This document shows, piece after piece, positions 30,569-42,578 of a DNA stretch of 64,000 nt (the stretch's first letter is position 1; the number at the start of each line of letters is the position of its first letter). The position numbers and the translations under genes are program-made. Source of the DNA: Nitratidesulfovibrio sp. (GTDB taxonomy: Bacteria; Desulfobacterota; Desulfovibrionia; Desulfovibrionales; Desulfovibrionaceae); the NCBI RefSeq assembly GCF_040373385.1, contig NZ_JBDXXH010000002.1:124001-188000 (forward strand), given 5' to 3'. A model generated the notes under the pieces. It did not search any database. It was not told the DNA's origin and worked only from the letters and a program-made list of their open reading frames with translations.

Positions 30569-31951
30569 ATGGCCGAAAAGAAGATGTGGGGGGGGCGGTT
30601 CCGTCAGGCCACCGCCGCCCTGGTCGAGGAATACACCCAGTCCGTTTCGTTCGACCGCGCCCTGTACGCGCAGGACATCGCGGGTTCCAAGGCGCACGCG
30701 CGCATGCTGGCCAGGCAGGGTGTGCTGACGGCGGACGAGGCCGCGCGCATCGTCGAAGGGCTGGACATGGTGCTGGCCGAGATAGAGGGCGGCACCTTTG
30801 TCTGGCGGCGCGAGCTGGAAGACGTGCACATGAACATCGAAAGCCGCCTCACCGAGCTGGTGGGCGACGTGGGCAAGAAGCTGCACACCGGACGCAGCCG
30901 CAACGACCAGGTGGCGCTGGACTTCCGCCTGTTCGTGTCCGACCGCATCCGCGCCTGGCGCGGCCTTGCGCGCGACCTGGTGGGCGTGCTGGCGGAACGC
31001 GCGGGCGAACACGTCGATACGCTGCTGCCCGGCTGCACCCACATGCAGCCCGCCCAGCCGGTAAGCCTTGGCCACCACCTGCTGGCCTATGCGTGGATGC
31101 TGCGCCGCGACGCCGAGCGGCTGGCCGACTGCGACCGCCGGACGCGCGTGTGCCCGCTGGGCGCGGCGGCGCTGGCGGGCACCACCTATCCGCTGGACCC
31201 GGCGTACGTGGCCGAGCAACTGGACATGTACGGTACCTTCCGCAACAGCATGGACGCCGTGTCCGACCGCGACTTCGTGCTCGAATCGCTGTTCTGCGGG
31301 GCCACCATCATGGCCCACCTGTCGCGCCTGTGCGAAGAAATCATCATCTGGGCCAACCCGGCCTTCGGCTTCGTGCGGCTGCCCGACGCCTACGCCACGG
31401 GTTCGTCCATCATGCCGCAGAAGAAGAACCCCGACGTGGCCGAGATCATGCGCGGGAAGACGGGCCGCGTGTACGGCGCGCTGACCGCCATGCTGACCAC
31501 GGTGAAGGGCCTGCCCATGACCTACAACCGCGACATGCAGGAGGACAAGGAACCGTTCCTCGACTGCGACCGCACCGTGTCGGCATCGCTGGAGATCATG
31601 GCGGGCATGCTGCGTGAACTGGGCTTCAACGAAGGCCGCATGCGCACGGCCCTGCGCGCGGGCTTCCTGAACGCCACCGAACTTGCCGACTACCTTGTCG
31701 GCAAGGGCATTCCCTTCCGCGAGGCGCACCATCTGACCGGGGCCGCCGTGGCCCTTGCGGAAGAGCGGTCCATCACGCTGGAAGAATTGCCGCTCGCCGA
31801 CCTGCAAGCCATCTGCGACCGCATCGGCGACGACGTGTACGCCGTGCTGGACCCGGCGGCGGCAGTGTCCCGGCGCGAGATGCCCGGCGGCACCGGCCCC
31901 GCGTCCGTGGCGGCGCAGTTGGCGGAGCTTGCCGACTGGCTGGAAGAGTAA
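30569..31951 (+). CDS. argH: Argininosuccinate lyase
   Basis: A 460-residue tetrameric enzyme of the fumarase/aspartase superfamily splitting argininosuccinate to arginine and fumarate. It starts [11 protein letters not shown], has [33 protein letters not shown], the catalytic-loop signature [15 protein letters not shown] and the usual C-terminal helical bundle. The start at 30569 is chosen from family length; the longer frame to 30485 is non-coding leader. A GC-rich hairpin follows at 31994-32021. Confidence 0.97.
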   Translation: MAEKKMWGGRFRQATAALVEEYTQSVSFDRALYAQDIAGSKAHARMLARQGVLTADEAARIVEGLDMVLAEIEGGTFVWRRELEDVHMNIESRLTELVGDVGKKLHTGRSRNDQVALDFRLFVSDRIRAWRGLARDLVGVLAERAGEHVDTLLPGCTHMQPAQPVSLGHHLLAYAWMLRRDAERLADCDRRTRVCPLGAAALAGTTYPLDPAYVAEQLDMYGTFRNSMDAVSDRDFVLESLFCGATIMAHLSRLCEEIIIWANPAFGFVRLPDAYATGSSIMPQKKNPDVAEIMRGKTGRVYGALTAMLTTVKGLPMTYNRDMQEDKEPFLDCDRTVSASLEIMAGMLRELGFNEGRMRTALRAGFLNATELADYLVGKGIPFREAHHLTGAAVALAEERSITLEELPLADLQAICDRIGDDVYAVLDPAAAVSRREMPGGTGPASVAAQLAELADWLEE

Positions 31952-31993
31952 CTGGTCGAACCGGCGCAACGCATCCGAAACATGCTCACAAGC

Positions 31994-32021
31994 GGGCCGC
32001 CTTCCGGCTGGGGGGCGGCCC
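31994..32021 (+). terminator. Hairpin downstream of argH
   Basis: GGGCCGCC / GGCGGCCC (8-bp stem, 12-nt loop) about 40 bp after the argH stop. There is no T-run, so terminator function is uncertain. Confidence 0.35.
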
Positions 32022-32073
32022 GACGCAAAATGTCCGTCTGGCCCGTGCCACGGCGGAGCGCACAAGGAATCCG

Positions 32074-32685
32074 ATGCAACGCAACAAGAAGCTCATTCCC
32101 GCATTGCTGCTTGCCGTGCTGTTCAGCTGGGCGCTGTACAACCTGCTTTCCGTCTCGGGCCTGCTGCCCGGCAGCGGGACGGTGATGGAACAGGGTGACG
32201 ACGGATCGGCCCTGCTGCCCGCCGAACTCAAGGCCGAGGTGACGGCCCTGAACACGGCGGACGAGACGGCATCGGACAACGAATGGATGGCCATGGTCAC
32301 CCAGGCCTCCAGCGGCAGATACTACAAGGACGCGCGCGACCAGTCGCTGACCCTGGCCGCCTCGCGCGCGCTGGAGGCGGGCAGGTTTGCCGTGGCCATC
32401 ACCGCTGCGGAGGTGATGTACCACCCGGAGCCGCGCGAGGATGTGTTGCAGGCGGTGGTGAAGGAAGCCGCCAGAACCCGCGCCACCATCAAGTATTCCG
32501 TGCGTGCGGCGCGCAACCTGTCGAAACTTCAGCAGCGGCGCGCGGCGCATGCCCTGATCGTGCAGGCCTGGGCGGAACTGGCCAAAGGCGGGCAACCGCA
32601 GGCCGGTGATGGCGCGGCCCCCGGCAGCGTGCCCGCTGCGCCCGGCGCCGCCGGGCTGACTGTTGGTCCCGCCGTGGGGCAGTAG
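32074..32685 (+). CDS. Membrane-anchored periplasmic protein, unknown function
   Basis: A 203-residue protein with a single N-terminal hydrophobic helix (about 8-28, LIPALLLAVLFSWALYNLLS) that could be an uncleaved anchor or signal. The exported part is helical: a repeat-like region (about 75-140, DQSLTLAASRALEAGRFAVAI then TAAEVMYHPEPREDVLQAVV) recalls a pair of TPR-like hairpins. The last 35 residues are Gly/Ala/Pro-rich. It follows argH by 122 bp with a hairpin between and precedes the promoter of the RNA-binding protein gene. I do not recognise the family. Confidence 0.65.
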   Translation: MQRNKKLIPALLLAVLFSWALYNLLSVSGLLPGSGTVMEQGDDGSALLPAELKAEVTALNTADETASDNEWMAMVTQASSGRYYKDARDQSLTLAASRALEAGRFAVAITAAEVMYHPEPREDVLQAVVKEAARTRATIKYSVRAARNLSKLQQRRAAHALIVQAWAELAKGGQPQAGDGAAPGSVPAAPGAAGLTVGPAVGQ

Positions 32686-32774
32686 CGCGGGCTTTTCGAT
32701 GGAGCTGCGGATATAGAATTCGGGTAGCGGTGCGACGGACAAGCGTTTTCAGGCGGAATTGTGACAGATTCTAC

Positions 32775-32803
32775 TTGACCGCTCGAAAAACTCCGACTAA
32801 TTC
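32775..32803 (+). promoter_or_regulatory. Candidate promoter of the RRM protein gene
   Basis: TTGACC (32775-32780) with weak -10 possibilities ACTAAT (15-bp spacer) or TAATTC (17-bp spacer). If used, the leader would be about 155 nt, long for this genome. Confidence 0.35.
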
Positions 32804-32964
32804 TCCAATCATGTCGGTCGATGCTCCGGGTGTGCCGTGCGTCGGGATCGGCATGGGCTTGTGGCAAGAGTTTCGGCGAGTCGATAGGCATCCCACCTAC
32901 AGAGTTTCTGCCCGATCTTTCGCACGAGCGAACCCCCTCATTTTCCCTGCAAGGAGTTTTCCTG

Positions 32965-33231
32965 ATGTCCAAGTCTCTGTATGTGGGCAACCTGCCTTTC
33001 TCCGCCTCTGAAGACGAAATCCGCGACCTGTTCTCCCAGCACGGCCAGGTGCTCAGCGTGAAGCTGATCTCCGACCGCGAAACCGGTCGCCCCCGTGGCT
33101 TCGGCTTCGTCGAAATGGAAGCCGCCGACGCCACTGGCGCCGTGGAAGCGCTGAACGGCTACTCCTTCGGTGGCCGCGCCCTGAAGGTCAACGAAGCCCA
33201 GCCCCGCGCTCCCCGTCCGCCCCGCTGGTAG
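32965..33231 (+). CDS. RRM-domain RNA-binding protein
   Basis: An 88-residue single-RRM protein of the bacterial Rbp type. RNP2 is LYVGNL (5-10) and RNP1 is RGFGFVEM (44-51), both with the aromatic residues that stack on RNA. After the RRM comes a short basic tail PRAPRPPRW. AAGGAG sits 8 nt before the ATG, so the longer upstream frame is rejected. Related small RRM proteins in cyanobacteria are cold-induced; the long leader here would fit post-transcriptional control but nothing proves it. It is monocistronic, with a strong terminator behind. Confidence 0.95.
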   Translation: MSKSLYVGNLPFSASEDEIRDLFSQHGQVLSVKLISDRETGRPRGFGFVEMEAADATGAVEALNGYSFGGRALKVNEAQPRAPRPPRW

Positions 33232-33303
33232 TTTCGGCGCAGCACCAGCCGTGAGCGCCCCGCGCGCCATGTGCCGGTGACCACGCGGATACGCAGCAAT
33301 CAC

Positions 33304-33346
33304 AAGGCCCGCCTGCCGGAAATCCGGTCAGGCGGGCCTTTTTTTC
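33304..33346 (+). terminator. Strong terminator of the RRM gene
   Basis: AAGGCCCGCCTG-CCGG / CCGG-T-CAGGCGGGCCTT stem with a 4-nt loop and a run of seven T. Confidence 0.95.
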
Positions 33347-33443
33347 TGCGTTGCAAGACGGTGCGGCGCAGGGCGCGGTTGCCGTCGCGAGGGGGGGGCT
33401 GCCTTGCGGCAGCCACGCCGCGACATCACTGGCACGAGGGCCC

Positions 33444-34343
33444 TCAGCGCGCTAGCCCTGCCTCCTGTGCCAGAATGCGGCGCAGGGTGCCGTCGACACG
33501 CATTCGCTCGATTTCCGCGTCGATTTCGGGCAGGTGCCCGGCCAGCGGCGAGCGGCGCGAAAAGGCCATGTACAGCGGATAGCTGCGTACCGGGCGCTCA
33601 GCCTTGCCCACGGCGGCCCGCAGGTCGGGCTGGTTGAGCAGATAGGCTTCCGCCACCAGGTCGTTGCTCAGGCACAGGTCCACGCGCCCGCTGCGCAGCT
33701 TGGCAAAGTTGCTTTCGTCCGATGGTGCGTATTCCACGGACAAGTGCAGGCGTTCCACGGCGGCCAGGAATTCCGGCGAATAGGTATAGCCCTGCACTAG
33801 GCCGATGCGGTAGGGGCGCAGGTCCTCGTAGCGCTGCCAGGCAAAGCCGTTGTGTGCGGGCCGGGCGTAGTAGAAGGACTGATGCGCCTCGGCCACCGGC
33901 ACGGAAAAAACCATGGCCTCCTCGCGCTCCGCAGCATGGGCCAGCATGCTCACGCCGTCGGCGGTGCCATCCTCCATCATGCGCAGCACACGGTTCCAGG
34001 GCAGCAACCGCTGCCGCACGGGAAGGGACAACCTGCGGAACAGTTCCTCGGCAAGCGCGGTGGCCGTACCCTTCACGCTGCCGCCATCAAGCACGACGGT
34101 GTACGGCGGGTACACGGTGTTCACCAGCAGGAACGCATCGTTGCGGGTGTCATTGGCGAGGGGCGCGGCACTGTCGTGGGCCTGCGCGGGGGCGGCGCAC
34201 GGAAAGGCGAGCATGGTCAGGACTGTCAGGATGGCCAGAGTGGTCAGGAGGGGCAGGACGGAACGGGCAGGCCGGAGCAGCAGGATGCACGCGGGGCGGG
34301 GGCACCGTGATTGATGGCGGGAAGGGAGTGGGGATGAGGGCAT
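33444..34343 (-). CDS. Periplasmic solute-binding protein (SBP_bac_3 type)
   Basis: A 299-residue exported binding protein. A basic N-terminus and hydrophobic run (LPLLTTLAILTVLTMLAFPC) end at APAQAHD, a signal peptidase I site. The mature part has the two-lobed SBP_bac_3 pattern: LLVNTVYPPYTVVLDGGSVKG at the start, WNRVLRMMEDGTADGVSML, a hinge FSVPVAEAHQSFYYARP, YRIGLVQGYTYSPEF, and a C-terminal PEIDAEIERMRVDGTLRRIL. It lacks ABC-transporter partners nearby, so it may be a stand-alone binding or sensing protein. The exact start is uncertain because no clear ribosome-binding site is visible before 34343. Confidence 0.75.
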   Translation of the reverse strand: MPSSPLPSRHQSRCPRPACILLLRPARSVLPLLTTLAILTVLTMLAFPCAAPAQAHDSAAPLANDTRNDAFLLVNTVYPPYTVVLDGGSVKGTATALAEELFRRLSLPVRQRLLPWNRVLRMMEDGTADGVSMLAHAAEREEAMVFSVPVAEAHQSFYYARPAHNGFAWQRYEDLRPYRIGLVQGYTYSPEFLAAVERLHLSVEYAPSDESNFAKLRSGRVDLCLSNDLVAEAYLLNQPDLRAAVGKAERPVRSYPLYMAFSRRSPLAGHLPEIDAEIERMRVDGTLRRILAQEAGLAR

Positions 34344-34656
34344 GGGGGGCCTGCTGCTGAATCGTACGGAGTATTCGGGGGCCGGGCTCCGGGCCTTGGC
34401 TGGGGCACCCCGCAGGGGAAACTGGGGTATCGGCGGACCGATGGCCTGCTGGCGGCGTGTCATAGCAGATGCGTCGCAAATGGCAATCCCCCCCGCATGC
34501 GCGGGCTTTTGTGTGCCACGCCTTGGCAATGCCCCGAGTAACATGGCGTGGATATGCGAAGTATTATTTTGCTGTAAGCTCGGGCTGGCACTTGAGCGGG
34601 GGGCACGGGCCGGACGGAAAATGTGGCATGCGGGGCTGGGCAGGGGCTGCGAAACG

Positions 34657-34685
34657 AAAAAAGGCCCCGTATTCCAGGGCCTTGG
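34657..34685 (-). terminator. Terminator of selC
   Basis: On minus AAGGCCC / GGGGCCTT (loop about 8 nt) followed by TTTTTTCG, just beyond the 3' end of tRNA-Sec. The stretch 34344-34656 holds no other feature I can identify. Confidence 0.85.
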
Positions 34686-34690
34686 CGTCG

Positions 34691-34784
34691 TGGCGGAAGC
34701 GTATAGGAGTCGAACCTACCATGGACATCTCTGCCCACCACCGGTTTTGAAGACCGGGCGCCACACCGGTGACGAAACGCTTCC
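34691..34784 (-). tRNA. selC: tRNA-Sec (TCA), selenocysteine
   Basis: A 94-nt molecule with CCA encoded: extended acceptor stem GGAAGCGT/ACGCTTCC, anticodon stem CCGGT/ACCGG with loop CTTCAAA (anticodon TCA, reads UGA), a long variable arm (GGGCAGAGATGTCC) and T-arm TAGG-TTCGACT-CCTA. Size and shape are those of bacterial tRNA-Sec. It shows the organism inserts selenocysteine, so in-frame TGA in its genes may be sense. Confidence 0.95.
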
Positions 34785-35031
34785 GCGAGGGTTTGGCGTA
34801 TCTAGCAGAATCGGTGTGGCACGGCAAGACGGGGAAGCGTGCCCGTGTTACGGGAAGCTGAGGTACAGCGCATGGGGGGCGGGATCGGGGGACCATGGAG
34901 GGGGCATGGGCACACATCGTGAGCCAAGTGACGCAGGCCGGAAGGGGGGCGTGCGGAGGCCGGATCGGGGAGCCGGATCGGGATACCTTGCCCGGTGGCC
35001 CGAAAAGGCGGGGAAAGTGCGCCCGCGCGCA

Positions 35032-35059
35032 TTGTCAAATAGTTCCCGACGACTTAAAA
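35032..35059 (+). promoter_or_regulatory. Candidate promoter of ftsH
   Basis: TTGTCA (35032-35037), 16-bp spacer, TTAAAA (35054-35059), about 50 bp before the TTG start of ftsH. The stretch 34785-35031 is otherwise featureless. Confidence 0.45.
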
Positions 35060-35109
35060 AGGAGAAATCGTCCGCATGACGGACGTTCACTTCCGCACGG
35101 AGGCCAGAC

Positions 35110-37154
<2,045 letters not shown>

Positions 37155-37155
<1 letters not shown>

Positions 37156-38123
37156 TGACGACGGCTTGCGGCCTCGCGCAACAGGCCATCTGGACCGTAA
37201 GGGGGGGAAGGGCGGTAACGCCCGCCCCCCCTCATCCCTTTGTGGTGTTCGGCATCGTCAACGTCACGCCGGATTCGTTCCATGACGGCGGCCACTACAC
37301 CACCCACGAGGCGGCAGTGACCCACGCCCTGCGCCTGGCGGGAGAGGGCGCGCACGTGCTGGACATCGGGGGCGAATCGTCGCGGCCCTATGCCGATCCG
37401 GTGCCGCTGGAAGAAGAACTGGCGCGGGTGCTGCCCGTGGTGCGGGGTATCCGCGATGGCTACGCGGCACATGCGGCGGACCATGCGGCGGACCATGTCG
37501 CGGCGCATGCCGCAGGCCAGGACCCGTCCCCCCGCCCCGGCGGCGGGCCGCTGCTTTCCGTGGATACCTACAAGGCAGGCACGGCGGCGGCGGTGCTGGA
37601 CGAGGGCGTGGACATCATCAACGACATTTCCGCCTGCGCCTTCGACCCCGGCCTGCTCGACGTGGTGGCCCACTACAAGCCCGGCTACGTGCTGATGCAC
37701 AGCCTGGGCAGGCCGGAAACCATGCAGGACGCCCCCGCCTACGAAAACGTGGTGGATGCGTTGCTGGACTTTTTTCACGAAAAGATGGATGTGCTCGTGC
37801 GCGCCGGGTTGCCGGAGTCGCGCATCCTGCTCGATCCCGGCATCGGCTTCGGCAAGCTGACGGAACACAACTTCGAGATCCTGCGCCGCATAGAGCGGTT
37901 CGGCGCGCTGGGGCGTCCGCTGTTGCTGGGGCTTTCCAACAAGTCGTTGTTCGGCGGGCTGCTGGATCTTGGCCACGGGCAGCGGGCGGGTGCCACCCAG
38001 GTTGCCACGGCCCTTCTGGCCGCGCGCGGGGTGCAGTGCCACCGCGTGCACGACGTGGCGGAAACGGTGCGCACCCTGCGCCTTACCCAAGCCATGGCCC
38101 CTGTGCCACGCACGGAGAACTGA
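37155..38123 (+). CDS. folP: Dihydropteroate synthase
   Basis: A 322-residue cytosolic folate enzyme joining p-aminobenzoate to the pterin pyrophosphate. The TIM-barrel signature FGIVNVTPDSFHDGG begins at about residue 33; HVLDIGGESSRP and the SVDTYKAGTA and LLDPGIGFGKL blocks follow. Between about 100 and 130 is a His/Ala-rich insertion (AAHAADHAADHVAAHAAG) built on tandem CATGCGGCGGAC DNA repeats; it lies in a surface loop by family topology. Start and stop overlap the neighbours (TGATG both sides), so ftsH-folP-cdaA are translationally coupled. Confidence 0.95.
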
Positions 38124-38866
38124 TGCTGGGCCTGGAGAACGTCACCGCCAACTGGCGCGACCTGCTGGACATCGCGCTGGTTACCGCGCTGTTCTACCGC
38201 ATCATCGTCATGGTCAAGGACACGCGCGCCGTGTCGGCCATTTACGGGCTGCTGTTGCTGGTGGTCACCTATTTCGTCTCGCGCGAGCTCGGGCTGTACA
38301 CGCTGGGGTGGCTGCTGGAAAGCTTCTTCGGCTCGTTGTTCCTGGTGATCATCGTGCTGTTCCAGCGCGACATCCGCCAGGCCCTCACCGACATGGGGGC
38401 GCGCAGCTTCTTCCGCAAGAAGACCACGGACGACGATACCCTGAACGAGATCATCGGCGCCGCGCTGTACCTTGCCCAACGCAAGATCGGCGCGCTCATC
38501 GTCATCGAGCGCAACGTGGCCCTCGGCGACATGATCGAACGCGGGGTGAAGCTGGGGGCCGCGCTTTCGCGCGAGTTGCTCATCACCATATTCTTTCCCA
38601 AAACCCCCCTGCACGACGGCGCGGTGATCATCCGCAAGGGCGAGGTGGCGGCGGCAGCGTGCATTCTGCCCCTGGCCACCGTGGACCGCCAGGACTTCGG
38701 CACCCGGCATCGCGCGGCGCTTGGCATTACCGAGGAAAGCGACGCGGTGGCGGTGGTGGTTTCCGAAGAACGCGGGGCCGTTACCGTGGCCGTGGGCGGC
38801 AAGCTGACCACCAGCCTGGATGCCACGCGCCTGAAGCGCGTGCTCAAGAACATTCTGGAGAAATAG
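38123..38866 (+). CDS. cdaA: Diadenylate cyclase, c-di-AMP synthase
   Basis: A 247-residue membrane-bound DAC-domain enzyme. Three hydrophobic helices occupy about residues 12-80 (ALVTALFYRIIVMV, AIYGLLLLVVTYFV, LFLVIIVLFQRD), and the DisA_N catalytic domain carries the DGA motif (LHDGAVII) and the RHR motif (GTRHRAALGI) that bind ATP. It overlaps the folP stop by TGATG and is followed by cdaR after 2 bp and then by glmM, the classic cdaA-cdaR-glmM arrangement in which CdaR and GlmM modulate the cyclase. Confidence 0.96.
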   Translation: MLGLENVTANWRDLLDIALVTALFYRIIVMVKDTRAVSAIYGLLLLVVTYFVSRELGLYTLGWLLESFFGSLFLVIIVLFQRDIRQALTDMGARSFFRKKTTDDDTLNEIIGAALYLAQRKIGALIVIERNVALGDMIERGVKLGAALSRELLITIFFPKTPLHDGAVIIRKGEVAAAACILPLATVDRQDFGTRHRAALGITEESDAVAVVVSEERGAVTVAVGGKLTTSLDATRLKRVLKNILEK

Positions 38867-38868
38867 CG

Positions 38869-39768
38869 GTGCGTTCCAACTGGCAGTACGCCGTCATGGC
38901 CTTCGTCATGTCCGTCACCCTGTGGTACATGGTCACCGGGCGCGAACGGGTGGAAGTGGTGAGCGAGGTGCGGCTGGAATTCAAGGGTATTCCCCAGAAC
39001 CTCGTGGTGCGTGAAGGGCTGGTCAACAAGGTCAGCGTGCGCGTGCGCGGCCCCAAGGGGCTGGTGCGCGTCATGACCGCCCGCGACATGGGCTACGCCA
39101 TCGATCTCAGCAATCTGAAGCGCGGCACCAACATCGTGCCGCTGACGGCGGAGAAGCTGCCAGAGGCGCGCGCCTTCGAGGTGGTGGAGATAACCCCCTC
39201 GCGGCTGACGCTGGAGGTGGATGCCATCGTCGAGAAGGACGTGCCCGTAACCGTGGATATCAACGGCACCATTCCCGTGGACGTGCGCATCGACAAGGCG
39301 GAGGTTACCCCCGCCAGGGTGCACCTGCGCGGGCCGGAATCGCTGGTGTCGCGCATCGACAAGGTGAAGGTGGCCGTGGCCGCCCCTGCGCTGGACGAGG
39401 CGGGCACGGTGGAGGTGCAGGCCACCCCGACCCTGCCCGAGGCCACGGAATCGACGCCGCCCACCGTTTCCGTGCGGCTGGACACGGCCCTGCGCGTGAA
39501 GGAAACCACCCTCAAGCGCGAGGTGGCCGTGCAGGCACCGCAGGGACTGAGGGCGCGGGTTGCCCCTCGCACGGTTACCCTGTTGCTGGAAATGCCCGCC
39601 TCCGTCGCCGCCGATGCCGAGGCGCTGCGCGCCATCCGGGTGTACGCGGAAGTGCCCGAGGGTACCGGTGCCGGGCAGGAGAAACTGCCCGTGCGGGTGG
39701 ATCTGCCGGACAGGGTGCGGCTGAAGGATATTTCGCCGGACACCGTAAGTGTGACCTTTCGCAAGTAG
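38869..39768 (+). CDS. cdaR: CdaA regulator, YbbR-domain protein
   Basis: A 299-residue membrane protein. The N-terminal helix (about 5-22, [18 protein letters not shown]) anchors it, and the exported part comprises about three YbbR beta repeats (for example [21 protein letters not shown] and [20 protein letters not shown]). It uses a GTG start 2 bp after the cdaA stop. YbbR proteins bind CdaA and tune c-di-AMP output. The 238 bp between this gene and glmM hold no recognisable gene. Confidence 0.93.
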   Translation: MRSNWQYAVMAFVMSVTLWYMVTGRERVEVVSEVRLEFKGIPQNLVVREGLVNKVSVRVRGPKGLVRVMTARDMGYAIDLSNLKRGTNIVPLTAEKLPEARAFEVVEITPSRLTLEVDAIVEKDVPVTVDINGTIPVDVRIDKAEVTPARVHLRGPESLVSRIDKVKVAVAAPALDEAGTVEVQATPTLPEATESTPPTVSVRLDTALRVKETTLKREVAVQAPQGLRARVAPRTVTLLLEMPASVAADAEALRAIRVYAEVPEGTGAGQEKLPVRVDLPDRVRLKDISPDTVSVTFRK

Positions 39769-40006
39769 ACCCACGGGCGGCACAGCCCGGCCTGCGCCTG
39801 CGTGGCTGCCCGCGTGCGCCTCGGCGCACCTGCCCCGCGCGGTGCATGGGCCGTGGCGCCTGCCGTCGCTTCCGCCCCCCATGCCATACCTCCGTGATCC
39901 GTACCGTCCGCGAGCCGGGCGGACCATTGAACAACCCCCGCAAATACTGTACTCAGGCGCACCGGCGGCGCTGGCCGCCAACGCACAATCCAGAGAGGAT
40001 TCGCAG

Positions 40007-41359
40007 ATGGGCAAACGCCTGTTCGGCACCGACGGCCTGCGTGGCCAGGTGAACATCTATCCCATGACCGCCGACGTGGCCCTGCGTCTGGGCCTTGCGG
40101 CGGGAACCCATTTCCGCAATGGCCAACGTCGCCACCGGGTGGTCATCGGCAAGGACACCCGCCTTTCCGGCTACGTGTTCGAATCGGCCCTGACGGCGGG
40201 CCTGTGCGCCGCCGGCATGGACGTCTACCTGGTCGGGCCGCTGCCCACGCCCGCCATCGCCTTCCTTACCCGCAACATGCGGGCGGACCTTGGCGTGGTC
40301 ATCTCTGCCTCGCACAACCCCTTCATGGACAACGGCATCAAGTTCTTCGACAAGGACGGCTTCAAGCTGCCCGACGAGACGGAGAACAAGATCACCGACA
40401 TGGTGCTGGACCCCGACTGGCAGTGGGACTACCCCGCCCCCGAGCGCGTGGGCCGCGCCGCCAAGATCGAGGACTCTCCGGGCCGGTACATCGTCTACCT
40501 GAAGAACAGCTTTCCCGCGCACCTCACCCTGGACGGCATGCGCGTCGTGCTCGACTGCGCCAACGGCGCCAACTACAAGGTGGCCCCGCTGGCGCTTGAG
40601 GAGTTGGGGGCCGAGGTCATCAAGATCGGCACCGAACCCAACGGCCTGAACATCAACCACCAGTGCGGCTCGCTGTACCCCGGCGTTGCCGCCGGCAAGG
40701 TGCTGGAAACCCGCGCCGATGTCGGCCTGGCCCTGGACGGCGACGCCGACCGGCTCATCGTGGTGGACGAGAAGGGCACCGTGCTCGACGGCGACCAGAT
40801 CATGGCCCTGTGCGCGGAAGACATGCTGCGGCGCGGCGCGTTGCGCAACAACACCCTGGTGGCCACGGTCATGAGCAACATGGCGCTCGAGGTGTTCATG
40901 AAGGAGCGCGGCTGCAAGCTGCTGCGCACCCCCGTGGGCGACCGCTACGTGGTCGAGGCCATGCGCCGCGAGGGCGCCAACCTTGGCGGCGAGCAGTCTG
41001 GCCATCTCATCTTCATGGACCACGGCACCACCGGCGACGGCCTGATGGCGGCCCTGCAAATCTTGCGCATCATGCGCGAGCGCGACCGGCCCCTGTCGGA
41101 ACTGGCGGGCCAGTTGCAGCTTTTCCCGCAGGAGCTTATCAATGTTCATGTGGAGCGGAAGATTCCCTTCGAACAGTGCCAGCCTGTGCTTGACGGAGTG
41201 GCCAAGGTCGAGGCGGAACTGGGCGACAGGGGCCGCGTGCTGTTACGCTACTCGGGCACGGAAGCCGTCTGCCGCGTGATGGTGGAGGGCGAGGACCCCG
41301 AGCAGGTGAAGCGGTTGGCCGGGCTGCTGGCGGAGACGGTGCAGAAGCACCTGCGCTAG
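40007..41359 (+). CDS. glmM: Phosphoglucosamine mutase
   Basis: A 450-residue cytosolic enzyme converting glucosamine-6-phosphate to glucosamine-1-phosphate for cell-wall precursors. It starts [16 protein letters not shown], has the phosphoserine loop [17 protein letters not shown], the metal loop [11 protein letters not shown], the sugar loop GGEQSGH and the phosphate-binding C-terminal [12 protein letters not shown]. The start at 40007 follows AGAGAGGA; the longer open frame is leader. Its stop codon is directly followed by the second copy of the palindromic element. Confidence 0.97.
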   Translation: MGKRLFGTDGLRGQVNIYPMTADVALRLGLAAGTHFRNGQRRHRVVIGKDTRLSGYVFESALTAGLCAAGMDVYLVGPLPTPAIAFLTRNMRADLGVVISASHNPFMDNGIKFFDKDGFKLPDETENKITDMVLDPDWQWDYPAPERVGRAAKIEDSPGRYIVYLKNSFPAHLTLDGMRVVLDCANGANYKVAPLALEELGAEVIKIGTEPNGLNINHQCGSLYPGVAAGKVLETRADVGLALDGDADRLIVVDEKGTVLDGDQIMALCAEDMLRRGALRNNTLVATVMSNMALEVFMKERGCKLLRTPVGDRYVVEAMRREGANLGGEQSGHLIFMDHGTTGDGLMAALQILRIMRERDRPLSELAGQLQLFPQELINVHVERKIPFEQCQPVLDGVAKVEAELGDRGRVLLRYSGTEAVCRVMVEGEDPEQVKRLAGLLAETVQKHLR

Positions 41360-41488
41360 TTTGCAAATGGGCCTTTCGCCCGTTGGCGTCGTCAAACACT
41401 CCTGCCATGACGGTCGAATACAAGAAGAGTATGCTCCCTCATGGCAGGATTGTTTTCCTTGCCAACGAACGAAAATCCTCATTTGCGA
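41360..41488 (+). repeat. Palindromic interspersed element, copy 2 (glmM/galU gap)
   Basis: Begins one base after the glmM stop. Outer arms TTTGCAAATG / CATTTGCGAA pair with each other but differ from the outer arms of copy 1 (14696-14842). The core is shared: CGCCCGTTGGCGTCGTCAAA, TGCCATG-A-CGGTCGAATAC, AGAAGAGTAT, CTCCCTCATGGCAGG and TTTTCCTTGCCAACGAACG occur in both in the same order. The whole can fold into a long hairpin and has no coding content. Confidence 0.85.
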
Positions 41489-41603
41489 AGGGGTCCGCCC
41501 AGTTGTCGGCCCAGTTGCCTGGCGGTGACGGTGCAGACTGCCCTTCAGTCTTTGCCTTTCTGACGCACGCCGACACGCCGACACATTCCAAAGGAGCCAC
41601 CCC

Positions 41604-42479
41604 ATGAACATCCGCAAGGTCGTCATTCCCGTCGCCGGCTGGGGTACCCGTTCGCTTCCCGCCACCAAGAACATTCCCAAGGAAATGCTGCCGGTCTACA
41701 ACAAGCCGGTGGTGCAGTACGTGGTGGAAGAAGCCATGCGCTCGGGCATCGGCGACGTGGTCTTCGTCACCAACCGCGACAAGAAGATCATCGAGGACCA
41801 CTTCGACTACAACCTGCAACTGGAAAGCGTGCTGGAACGCGCCGGCAAGACCGAGATGCTGCGCCAGGTGCGTGAGGTGGCAGAGATGGTCAACATCATC
41901 TCCATCCGCCAGAAGCAGCAACTGGGGCTTGGCCACGCGGTGCTGTGCGCCCGCGACGTGGTGCGCGACGAAACCTTCGCCGTCATGGTGGGCGACGACC
42001 TGATGTTCGGCATGACGCCGGGCATCAAGCAGCTCATCGACGTGGCCGCCTCCGAGCGGTTGCCCGTCATCGGGGTGATGGAAGTGCCCGCCGACAAGGT
42101 GAACCGCTACGGCATCATCTCCGGCGAGGAATTCGCCCCCGGCATCTTCAAGGTCAACAAGCTGGTGGAAAAGCCCAAGCTGGGCGAGGCACCTTCGCGC
42201 CTGGCCATAGTGGGCCGCTACGTGCTGACCCCCGACATCTTCCGCTGCCTGGAACAGATGAAGCCCGGCCACGGCGGTGAAATCCAGCTTACCGACGCGT
42301 TGCAGATGCTGGCCGACGACCGGGGCCTGCTGGCCGTGAAGATTCGCGGCATGCGCTTTGACGCGGGTGACTGGGCGGAATACCTTACGGCCAACATCTA
42401 CTTTGCCTTGCAGGACGAAGAACTGCGCGACGAACTGGTGCGCCAGCTCAAGCCGCTTTTGCCCTACAGCGGCACGTAG
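41604..42479 (+). CDS. galU: UTP-glucose-1-phosphate uridylyltransferase
   Basis: A 291-residue cytosolic enzyme making UDP-glucose for envelope polysaccharides. The nucleotidyltransferase signature is GWGTRSLPATKNIPKEMLPV (about 11-30); further motifs are QKQQLGLGHAVLCARD, the metal Asp in VMVGDDLMFG, and KLVEKPK. AAAGGAG precedes the ATG. Its only upstream neighbour on the strand is the palindromic element behind glmM, and a terminator follows. Confidence 0.96.
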   Translation: MNIRKVVIPVAGWGTRSLPATKNIPKEMLPVYNKPVVQYVVEEAMRSGIGDVVFVTNRDKKIIEDHFDYNLQLESVLERAGKTEMLRQVREVAEMVNIISIRQKQQLGLGHAVLCARDVVRDETFAVMVGDDLMFGMTPGIKQLIDVAASERLPVIGVMEVPADKVNRYGIISGEEFAPGIFKVNKLVEKPKLGEAPSRLAIVGRYVLTPDIFRCLEQMKPGHGGEIQLTDALQMLADDRGLLAVKIRGMRFDAGDWAEYLTANIYFALQDEELRDELVRQLKPLLPYSGT

Positions 42480-42512
42480 TCCCTGGGTAATCCGGAATGT
42501 CGTGAACCATGG

Positions 42513-42545
42513 CCGGGGGGAGGAGTTTCCGCCCCCCGGTTTTCT
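42513..42545 (+). terminator. Terminator of galU
   Basis: CCGGGGGG / CCCCCCGG stem with an 11-nt loop and TTTTCTTCTT, 34 bp after the galU stop and just before priA. Confidence 0.85.
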
Positions 42546-42578
42546 TCTTGTCCCTGTCCCTTCCTTGGTACCTGCGCC

